From Oreocharis arfaki (lineage: Eukaryota > Chordata > Aves > Passeriformes > Paramythiidae), in the NCBI GenBank assembly GCA_013398015.1, contig VZRR01007845.1, positions 210,836-274,835 on the forward strand: a DNA stretch of 64,000 bases, written 5' to 3'. The notes below the pieces were generated by a model. It was not told where the DNA came from and ran no database searches. It worked only from the letters and a program-made list of their open reading frames with translations. Shown here one piece after another: positions 54,961 to 64,000 of this stretch. The number at the start of each line of letters is the position of its first letter. The first letter of the stretch is position 1. The translations under genes were made by a program, and so were the position numbers.

Positions 54961-57920
54961 CAAGCCATGGGCTCCATGATTTCAAAACCATTCTCTGAGC
55001 ACTGAAAGGAAGAAATGAAACAATACAGAACATACAGAAACAACAGAGTGCCAACACTGTTTCAAGGGGAAAACTGAACTGTATCCTGTCTTCTGGACTG
55101 AGCTCTCACTGTACATGAAGCAATGAGAAAACACCTCATGCAAAGGGCACAGAACGGAGCCAGAAAGAACATTAAAACATCTACTGGAAACATAGACTAA
55201 AAAGCAACCTGCAAGAGCTAGGGGCACATGAGTGTGTGTTGTCTTCTCTGTCACCAGGTTCATGGCTTAGAAGGCATTTTCCATCTCCTTTTTACAGTTG
55301 CTATAAAATTTATGTCTGCATTTTCTGTTTCCAGATGGCATTTTCCATTCTCAGTGTTTGCCAGGGTTATCTTGTCCATTTGTCTTTCCAAAATGTTTTT
55401 CTATCAAAACCATCAAAAATCACTTCATACCGTAACTGATCTCTGCTATGCTGCTTTATTAGTTACTTTTATACACTGGTGTGATTTATTTTTCCTGGCA
55501 GCATTACACTGCACCATTTTTTTGCCACGAAACTCTCAGTTAATCCATCTCAAGTGACTCATGTGTGACCAGCAATTCACCAGCAGGAGTAAAAGATGCA
55601 ACATATGGTCCTTTGCAAGGGGCATGTCTACAGTTTCTCAGAGAAGCATTATGTTCTGTTCTCTTCAAAGCTGTCATATGTCTACACCCTACACCTCCAA
55701 TGACAACCTTGTCCCTAAGCAACTTCAAGTCTCTTCGTTCTTGGGTGTTAAACCTTGGAAACATTTGAAACAGATTTCCAGAGACTGCAGCCCACTCAAT
55801 CTCTGAATCTTTTTATATTCAGATGCAAAAAAAGAGAGTAGTAAATGCAAAATAATTTGTAACATCTAGAAATTTTGGCTTTCTCAAACCATTCCTCAAT
55901 GCTGTTTTTTTCTATCTTTAACTATAGTAATATGAATTATTGTACTACGTCAAACAAAAACTGAGGCAGCCAAATATCCTATTTCCAAATACTGTCTAGC
56001 TCTGAATATCGAGGGACAAGCATAGTCCTTTTGCCAGGCTTTGCCTGGAAAAGCTTCAACACATTTAATGGCTTAAAGGCTGTGTGTGTCAGTGGTTGCA
56101 AGTCATTGCTTACACTATCTGTGCAAGCAATTACAAAGTCACAGAATTCTGAAACAGTACTTTCTCATATTCTAAAGAAACATGAACAGATTGTGCAGGC
56201 CTATCACAGACCCCCTTCTTAGATGGCTCTTGGCCAATGTGAGTCCCATATATGCAGCCCCTTCTCACAGGGACAGGAACTCCACACGTCAATGAATTTT
56301 TGTGATTTTGCTATTTCATCAACTTGTCATTCAGGGTCATGGCTTCTCCCACCTTTTGCAGTTGGCTTTAGAAATTACTAAAGCTGTGGTACCCTCACTA
56401 TTTACATGCTTGTCTGATCACATCTATGAATGCTGAACAATGCAGATCCCAACCTCCCCTTCTCATGACTATCCTCTCTTTGGAAACTGATGATTTCTTC
56501 CTATTCTTTGTCCTTTCTCTCTTCATCATTTTTTAATGCATGAACGGAGCTTCTCCTTAAGCATAAGGGGTGTCAGCCTTTGGAGAACAAACTCCTAGGA
56601 AGGCTTTGCAGCCCAAGTACCAATTAAATCCAGCATCAACGATCATCATTACCCATGTTCTCTAATGTCTCAAAAAAAAAAAAAAAAGAATCAGTAAATA
56701 GGTGGAAAGTGACTTCCTTCAATTGCTCGTTAGAGAACTACTTTTCTAGACAGAAATTCCTTAAAAGAATCCTAAAAATCTGCAATACTCCTTTTCCTCC
56801 CATTCCTGCAAGACAGGGGGTGATTATATCATCCAAATTCCTTTCTGAAGGCTTGGATCTTCATAGTGTTTCAGAGGAATTGACACCAAAGCATTCAAAA
56901 GCATTGTGCCAGAGTAAAAAGAGTTAATGAAACCACTACTGAGGGTTAGAAGGGTAGAACCTCACAAGTGACTGTAAACTCAAAACAGAGATCAGAGAAA
57001 ATGGAACATTAAAGTAACTGTCGTTTGTAATTCAAATTGATGGTTAGAAAGAATTAATTATTTCTGTAGGTTCAGTTTATTGTTCAACCAGAAATTATAA
57101 AAAATTGTATCATTCTGCTTTACTGGTTTAATGTAAGATAGGACAGACACCACTGAAGGACAGTGCTGGTGAAATCAATTGGTTTAACTCTTCCATTCCC
57201 AATCAACATTATCCAAATAATTTTGAAGATGAGATTTGGCCAGCTGTCCTTCAGCCAGTGGTTAGAGTAAACACACAAAAGCCTCTGTTGATGCTCTTTT
57301 GCCAAATTTACATCCAAGTATGTAATTTAGCTGAAACATGGGCTCTAAAATTTGAGACTCCCGAAACAGTTTTCCATATGATACCTTCTTTCATCAGATA
57401 CTGCAGCCACAGCTTAAGCAAACAAAAAATTCACCTTAAAATACCAAGTGTGTGTTAGTAATTAATTCTCTTTCTTAGATGAAAAAGTCTTCTGCTTTGG
57501 ATGTGGTTTTGTTTGGTTGGTTTTTAAAGAATTTGGTGATGTCCAGGAGTTATCTTTTCTCTGATCCGTTTGCTGCCTAAAAACCACAACCACCACCACC
57601 ACCCTGAAACACAAAAGAAAGCCCTTATGCCAGTTTTAAACAAAACTGACTCCACAGCAAGAAAGTCCAGCTTAGTATTATAACAGCTCTCATGGTATGA
57701 GAGGAGATTGAAGTTTTTATTTGATTAGGCCTGGAATATCACAGTGCTCCAAGAATGTCTCACCAAACACCTGTGCACTGCTGCAGAGTTGTTCTGATGA
57801 ACTGTAGAGGGAATGGTCTTGGAATGCTGACAGATCACATTTGTATAACCCCTTCACCTGAGGGTTTTGTGGATTAGTTTGGCCTTAAGTTGCTACAGAT
57901 TTTAAGAAAAATGTAAACCT
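54961..57920. other. Intergenic, no gene seen
   Basis: AT-rich sequence between CR1 fragments, with short open frames only. A run of about 16 A residues at about 56671 is not preceded by a recognisable retrocopy. A short CCA-rich tract lies at 57583-57603. Confidence 0.6.
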
Positions 57921-58065
57921 ACAATAAGGTCTCCCCTCAGACTCCTCTTCTCAGCTGAACAGACCAAGAGCCCTCAGCCTCTCTCCATACAGCTTCCCGG
58001 AGCTCCATAGCCTACTCCCCTCCTGGTACAGTGCCTCAAACATAGCATGTCTCCCACAGGTGAGG
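57921..58065 (-). mobile_element. CR1 LINE fragment, reverse orientation
   Basis: AATAAGGTCTCCCCTCAGAC, CTCCTCTTCTCAGCTGAACA, GACCAAGAGCCCTCAGCCTC and the following bases match the CR1 complement motif covering GGTCTCCCCTCAGCCTCCTC and GCTGAACAGACCAAG. The true 3' end is missing, so this is an internal piece. The right boundary is unclear; the next 200 bases are GC-rich and may be diverged CR1. Confidence 0.75.
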
Positions 58066-58980
58066 CCCCATTGTCCCCAGGGAGAGGCCCTGTGCCTTCC
58101 ATGCAGCCCCAGCCTTGGACAGCTCCATCCTTCCCACTGGGCTCTGTGTCTGGCTCAATGCCCCTCCTCTGCCAGCGACACTTACTCCAGCAGGTGCTGG
58201 CACCCGGCCCTGGACACATCCCTGCCATTGCTGGGCAGCCTCAAGCAGGGCCACACTTTACTGAGCACCATTGCTGGATCTTGGCCCACACAGACTGTGC
58301 TCCAAAACCCAATGCCAGCTCCCAATATCCCTGGGAGATACTGCACTCCACTGTTTGTTGCACTCCTGCGTCAATGATTGCTCTCGAGACGATACAGAGA
58401 TTATGGTGAATTCTCTGTGTCGCATGCCTGCCAGATTTCTTCAGACCTGTATTAGATGACTGCCTGTGTTCGTTCTCTCTCTGCACTTATCTCCAAGCAT
58501 ATAGCAAAACTTAACCTTCAGACACAACATCTGCTACTTTGGAGTTCAATTCTCCTCTGCCCAATGTAGTGTAGGACTGGAGGGGGCCTGGACATTGTCC
58601 TGCTGCGGCAGCAGCTCCGTCCTACAACTGCCTAGCATGTGCTGCCCTAAGTCCACCTTCAAAGGGCAGGCTCTGCTTCCTGCAAAGCCCTCCCAGAACA
58701 GATCACCTTCTACTTTCCAGCCCCGGTCTTTTTTCCCAGTCTATTTCTTGATCTTTCCTCTTGTGCAAACTGTCTGTGACATGAACTGGCAGGTCTTTCC
58801 TGAGCTGCTGCTCTCTTCTTCAATGGAAGGAGAGAAAGAAGAAGGAGAGGAGCCCCTCTGAATGTCCCAAAAGTTGAGCAGCGCTCATTGGCACAGCCTC
58901 TTCTATGGACGGCAGCTCAGTGCCAGACTTCTGCCAGGTGGGCGAGGACGAGGGAGAGCAGATCAAAACAAAGGGGATGT
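58066..58980. other. Intergenic GC-moderate DNA between CR1 pieces
   Basis: Moderately GC-rich and possibly partly diverged repeat. Plus-strand frames of about 60-120 codons occur, with no recognisable product. A CCAG/GTGGGC donor-like word lies near 58936, upstream of the candidate gene on the same strand. Confidence 0.4.
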
Positions 58981-59185
58981 AAACTGCTCCAGGGGATGTT
59001 TGGGTTGGACATTTGGAAGACTTTTTTCTCAGAAAGGGTGATTAGGTTTTGGAACAGGCCACCCAGGTCGAGGAGAGGTGTTCAAGGAAACCCTGGGTAT
59101 GGCACTCAGTGCTTGGCTCCACTTGCCCTGCTGGGGATGGACCCCAGGCTGCACTCTATGACCTCAGAAAGATCGTGCAAGCCAC
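58981..59185 (+). mobile_element. CR1 LINE 3' region fragment, forward orientation
   Basis: CTGCTCCAGGGGATGTTTGG, GTTGGACATTTGGAAGAC, TTCTCAGAAAGGGTGATTAG and TTTTGGAACAGGCCACCCAG match the forward CR1 3' region. The similarity fades around 59150-59185 (a TATGACCTCAGAAAGATC remnant). It sits directly upstream of the GC-rich candidate gene, in the same orientation. Confidence 0.8.
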
Positions 59186-59332
59186 GGGGTTGGGCGCTTT
59201 TGCAACATCAGAGCCTTTGAGTGGCTGGCAACTGTCCCCAGCCCGCGGCCATGGCCAGAGCGTGGGCTGAACTCGTGTGGCAGCGACGTACCGAGTGTGT
59301 GCAGGGGTGGCAGCTCGTCCCACAGCACCACG

Positions 59333-59987
59333 ATGGCCGGCCGGGGCTTCTCCATGCTCCTGCAGCTCTCCGTGCTCCTGCTCCTGGCTGGAAGACTCGA
59401 CCCTTCCAGGCGTCTTGGGGGGGACGCTGTCCTTCCCCAGAAGCTGGAGCAGCAGCTCCTGTGCCCAGAGCCAAGCTGCTGGGGTTGCCTGGAGCTGCTC
59501 TCTTGGACCTGGTCAGCCCTGAACACGCTGCTGCGTGCGCTGTCCCTGGCATGCTGGCTGGGCAGGGGGCTCAGGAGATGCTGGCGAGAGATGAGGGACG
59601 AGCTCAGGCAGGTGGGGCCAGGAGCCACCAAAGCCTTGGGCCAAGGCGCTGTCAGGCCAGGCCTGAGAGCTGGCACGGGGCAGCAAAGCCGGGCAGGCCC
59701 CGGGGCTCCTGGGCCTCCTGCCCAGCCCTTGGCCCAAGGCCCCGAGGTATGGGGGTGGCTCAGCCCCTGGGCAGCCATCGGGCCCAGCCCGAGCCCCAGG
59801 GAGCCCCGGCCACAGCTCTTGTTCCCTCAGCCTCTGCCTGGGCCAGCCCGGCCAGGCGCGAGCCCCTTGCGCAGAGGCCAAAGCCAGCGGTGCAGGGCTC
59901 ATCCCCGTGCTCTCCGTGTTCTGTGTCCTGCAGGAGAAGCGCCGCAGCCCCTCAGCCTCAGTTTTTAAGAGCTTTAAAGTTCAATAA
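59333..59987 (+). CDS. Candidate small two-exon gene, unknown product (110 aa)
   Basis: I do not recognise this product. Exon 1 coding is 59333-59611 (93 codons), the intron 59612-59933 (322 bp), and exon 2 coding 59934-59987 (17 codons plus TAA). The ATG has A at -3 and G at +4. The donor is CAG/GTGGGG; the acceptor ends in a pyrimidine-rich tract plus TGCAG; the junction is phase 0. The predicted protein has a signal-peptide-like start (MAGRGFSMLLQLSVLLLLAG), five cysteines (44, 49, 52, 74, 83), a hydrophobic, Leu/Trp-rich segment at about residues 49-77, an Arg-rich segment at 78-92 and a basic exon 2 tail. The stop lies within AATAAA. The locus is far more GC-rich than its flanks and follows a CR1 piece. 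Caveat: two other frames are also open here (277 codons from 59221), so coding is inferred from splice sites, Kozak context and signal sequence, not from frame length. Confidence 0.45.
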
Positions 59988-59988
59988 A
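59983..59988 (+). terminator. AATAAA polyadenylation signal of the candidate gene
   Basis: AATAAA overlaps the predicted TAA stop (59985-59987). A TGGCTGTGGTCTTT-type GT-rich stretch begins about 20 bases downstream (60007 on), as expected for a cleavage site near 60000-60005. The 3' UTR would be nearly absent. Confidence 0.5.
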
Positions 59989-60029
59989 GTTCAGGTTTTC
60001 CATACATGGCTGTGGTCTTTCACTGTTCC

Positions 60030-63000
60030 ATTCGAGACAGGCTGCAGAGATTGATGGCTTTGCATGTGCGCTCCACACCAGCACTCGGGGAACAACACAT
60101 TATCACTTCCAAAAGCCTTTTCTTTTTGTTCTCAAAATAAAGAGAGATGCTCACAGAAGTTATCTCAGGAAAAGAAAAGGAAGGCCGCAGATGAAGCCCT
60201 GGATGAGAGGCAGGACTTCTTTCAAACACCAGTACGGTACCAGCAAGTAGAGATCACCCATAGAGGATTCCCAAATTTCCTGGTATGTCTTGAGCCAGGC
60301 AGAACTCCTGATTCTAGAACTGCTGAAGAGACTCTTTCAAAGCATAAGCTTCAGACAATCTATAAAATTTAGTTTTAATGAAAGCCTTGTCCTTATATGA
60401 CAAAAAAGAGAAGAAGAAATATTTGTTGAGGCCGACACCTAGTCTGAAGGCTTCACAGATCTTAATTTGAATATGGTTAGCTTCTATTCTTGAGAAAAGC
60501 CCATCAGAACAAAACCAGTTTCTTTCTACTCTTGAAAATGTAGTGACAACAGAAAATGTAGTGACAACTCCAAACTATAGAAGGAGTAAAACAGCCACAT
60601 ATCTGCACCTTTTTTCTGATTGCTTCAGTGTTTACACTATAGGTTTCCAATGGAGGTATATTGTAGTTTATAATTGTCAATTAATCTATTGCAGTAATTT
60701 AGTAGCTGATGGATATGTAACATGAATAATAACATACCAAAAGTGTGTAAAAGAGGCTGTCTTTTTTGAATAAACGCTTTTTGGCCCTTTACCAAGGCAC
60801 TGTCTGTGTGTATCGTGGCCTCCCCAACAGCGAGAAAAACTGTTTTTAAAATCCCCCATGCAGTTCCAGCCAGGCTCTTTCCTTACTAGAGAACAATATT
60901 CCCCTTGGTGTCCAGTAGAGTCACGTGCACATACTCTTCTGCTGTGCAACTCCCATACTCCTTGAAGTTTTTTTTCCATGGGATGCTAAAGCTTTATGGC
61001 CTTCAGCGTAACCAATCAAGCACCAAAGAACACTTCCAATGTCGTTTAATAAAATCTTTCAGACAGTAAAAATTTTTTTTTCTGTCATACCTTCATAGAG
61101 CCACAAAGGTAAATGTCTCAAAGTTTGCCTGGCCAGGCATTAAGATGCTCAACTCAGTTTAGAAACATTTTTCAACATGTTGAGATGAAACACAATTTTC
61201 TTTCTAAAGCTTGAAGATCTAGCATGTACTGCTTATGAAATGTTAAAGAAATTCTCTGAATCTTCCATGGTAATCAGCAAATGCTCAGTTACAGAGACAA
61301 TCAAACACAATCAGGGACTGTCAAAGTGATGTAACAAATCAAAGCAACCTCAAAGCATAAAGCAGCATCCACTTTTCCAGAAAATTCACCATGTCTCTTC
61401 GAGCCTAAAGAACTATATGTTGGTCAAAATGAAAAAAAGAAAAAAACAACCTAAGGAAAATAACTTAGTACTTTTACCATGAAGAAATGGAGCACCCGTT
61501 TCACTGAGATTTTGCTTAGATTGAAATGACTGGGCATTTCAAAGCATTAGCCTCTCACTGCAATCAAACTTTGTAGTGAAAACAAGCAACAGGACAATTT
61601 TAGAGAGAAGAGTTACCATGCAGCTGGAAACATGTCACAGCTCAGCAAAAACTCTGGATACCAACCTGAATGAATGTGAGTTATCTGAAGCAGGGAAGAA
61701 ACCGTTTCATTGCATCCCTGTGGATTGGGGGCACAAGAGGTAGAAAAACGCTGTTACATAATTTAGAGGACTTCCAGTCTAGAAGCTGGCTTCACATACA
61801 GCCAGGTCTAGGCTACAGCTGCAACATGACTTACAGCTTAATTTACAGCTTGAATTTTTATCAGCACCACACACACACAATCCACAGCTTCTTTAGGCCA
61901 AAGAAAAGCTACAAATTGCATTTTCTAACAGGCACTCAGCAGTCCACTAACCCACAGCTTTCACTCTAATGATCACATGAAAAGATACAAAAATGCCAAG
62001 GCTTTTTTTTTGACAGGAGGCCTGCAAGTAAGTACTTTTTTTTATAATGTGCTGAAGTGGCTCCACCCTTCCTTGTATTGTCTTTTCTAGTCGAGTTCAG
62101 AAATCAACAGGACTCACATTGACATTATTGCTACCGGTTTGTTCATTGCCAAATTCATACCAGATGTCAGAAAAATATCAAATTGCTTATTCCTTTGTTT
62201 GTCTTAAGTAGCCTGCACACTAAGAAAAATAATTCCTTTTTATAAAAACACCTGCTTTTATACAGTTCAAGACAGGAAAGGGCATGAATTTCTATTTGCT
62301 TCTCTAAATCCAACACACAGCATGTTCATTCACAGAATAAGCTACCACCAGTCAGCAATACTTCAAGATCATCTAAAGAAACAAGCAGCTGAATTGCCCT
62401 GTGTAGGTATTCCAGTTTACCTTCCTGTTTTTTATGCTATTTGCTTTATATCAGCTGGAACAGTCTCTTCCGCCCCACAGGAAACTTCCTTAAAAACACA
62501 ACTGGGTCCCAGAGCCTAGAACAGAATGTGTGAGCTCAAGAAACATTTGGAATTCTTGCTGTTACTGAAATACTAAAGATCACGAATTTAAATGATGAAA
62601 TCAACTGCAGGGGGGCTTTACTATGGAAATTTCATGAATAGAAGATATTCACAAGTCTTAATTTATGTAGTAGGTGTGTAGTACTAATCAGAAGATGGGA
62701 TCCTGAAGCATCAGTCCACAACAGCAAGCGGTACAGGAGTTTCAGAGATTTTTTTTAAAACTCCAATTTTTTTTTATTTTAGTTACCTCAAAATAGTCCA
62801 CATAAGGGACATTGGTTCAGTTCCTCAGGTTGCTACAGCTTTAACAAATTAAATAGCAGGTTTTGAAGTCCCACAACCTGGCCAACTACTTATCATGAAA
62901 TCTTGGAGGATATATAAGGCGTTATTTTTTCAACCACTGACATGGCATCCAGACACTCTGAAGGCTGCTGCTGCTTGTGTTTGCCAACCTACACAGTTCA

Positions 63001-64000
63001 AAAAAGTTGCAAGATCATATGGGTTGAAGAGTAAGGTGCAATCTGTTTAAATTGTACCATGCCTCTTCCTCCTTAGAACATCTCAGTTGCACGTTTTCAA
63101 CTACCCAGTTTTATGGCCTTGGTTTTGTTAGATAATTTCCTCTGGAGGATTACATTCCACTGGCTCCTTGCCAAAAACATTCAGCCTAGAAGAGATTAAA
63201 TCTTCAGCCATCAATAGAATAGTGCAGCTGACATACATCTTCAGGCAACTGCAGTCTGACATCTATGAACGGCACTGTGCTAAACACAAATTCCACTAAA
63301 ACACCACTCGGATGGTGTTTCTACCTAGCTGTTGATAAAAAAGTGCAATATGGACCATCTGTAAAGTGTGGAAATCACAGTAGACACTGTTTCTCTGTAG
63401 ATTGTAAATAATACAGTTATTTTAGCAACAGAGATTCTGCCCAAGGCTTATGTTATTTACAGCAACCTCACGCTTTCCTCTACAGGGCCTGCCTCAAAAA
63501 GCTTCTCTTTCTTTCACCAGGGTGTCAGAAAGGTTCCACTGCAAATACTTCAGAAACAGAGGTTTTAACTCTGAGAATTGATGTCAGTTTTTGGCAGGTC
63601 CTTCTCCTGCATCTGGACTTCTCAGCTGAAGTCTCTCAGGAAAAAATGGCACAGAACCAAGATTTACATACTGATTTGTATGGTAAGCAACCCATAAAAA
63701 CATTTTAACCTTTTGCAGTGAAATTTAAAGAGCAAAGGCTAGACTGAAGGTGGAGGTTTTTGGGAAAAGATAGGAAAACAACTCACCCTGTAAGCAAAGG
63801 GAAAAAACAAGGTACAATAAAAATGATACATTTAGTATTAAGTGCTCACCTGTGGCACAAGATCCAACTCTATGCTTTGGTGTTTACTCTCAAGGGAAGG
63901 ACCACTGGGAGGACTAAAGAGAAACACCTAATCTGATGTTTACTTCCTGGTGATATTAATTTATTTTGCTGCGTGCTGTAAAAGATTTGTTAAAAAAAAA
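60030..64000. other. Intergenic, no gene seen
   Basis: GC returns to background right after the candidate gene. Only short open frames occur. An 18-base period duplication lies near 60532-60568 (GAAAATGTAGTGACAAC twice) and a short CA run near 61870. No transposon or RNA gene is recognised. Confidence 0.6.

Noticed and set aside
54626..55057. Open frames of about 60-105 codons over the CR1 fragment
   Set aside because: They lie in the 3' part of a truncated reverse-oriented LINE and do not represent a host gene.
56671..56686. Run of about 16 A as the tail of a processed retrocopy
   Set aside because: No recognisable coding sequence precedes it, and I found no flanking target-site duplication.
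59221..60054. 277-codon plus-strand open frame as the main product
   Set aside because: It has no signal sequence or recognisable domain, runs through the predicted intron, and is explained by the lack of stop codons in GC-rich DNA. I kept it only as a competing frame.
1..64000. CRISPR arrays, operons, tRNA or rRNA genes
   Set aside because: The window is vertebrate nuclear DNA. I saw no regularly spaced repeats, and no tRNA or rRNA signature was recognised by eye.

Overview
The window looks like vertebrate, avian nuclear DNA. It is AT-rich and gene-poor, carries dispersed CR1 LINE 3' fragments in both orientations (CR1 is the dominant LINE of birds), has one CpG-rich promoter, and has one coding exon flanked by kilobases of non-coding sequence. 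A passerine source is possible, but this is inference and not proven by anything I can read.

The one securely identified gene is GALNT18 (polypeptide N-acetylgalactosaminyltransferase-like 18) on the minus strand. Its first coding exon is at 49570-49804 and encodes the short cytoplasmic tail, the signal-anchor membrane segment and the start of the stem region. It ends in a canonical GT splice donor. Everything from 49569 down to 1 is best read as the 5' part of GALNT18 intron 1, at least 49.5 kb long. No sequence resembling the next exon (start of the lumenal catalytic region) is visible. The promoter and 5' UTR lie in a CpG island split into two blocks (49213-49560 and 50045-50790) around the AT-richer exon.

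Within intron 1 I can support: a CR1 fragment (about 5675-6010); a compact CpG-rich block with a minus-strand donor consensus (about 10600-10970), a candidate alternative first exon or regulatory element; a 19-bp exact direct repeat enclosing 469 bp (14097-14603); an AAT microsatellite (19204-19247); a 313-bp solo LTR with 7-bp inverted ends and a 4-bp target-site duplication (39482-39794), which contains the only ambiguous base (N at 39502); and a 22-bp minisatellite (47973-48052).

Upstream of GALNT18 (50791-64000) the DNA is intergenic, with three CR1 fragments. At 59333-59987 there is a small, unusually GC-rich locus that reads as a complete two-exon gene: a strong-Kozak ATG, a signal-peptide-like N-terminus, a CAG/GTGGGG donor, a pyrimidine-rich tract ending in TGCAG, and a stop codon embedded in an AATAAA polyadenylation signal. 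The predicted product is 110 residues and I do not recognise it. This is the most interesting candidate for something undescribed in the window.
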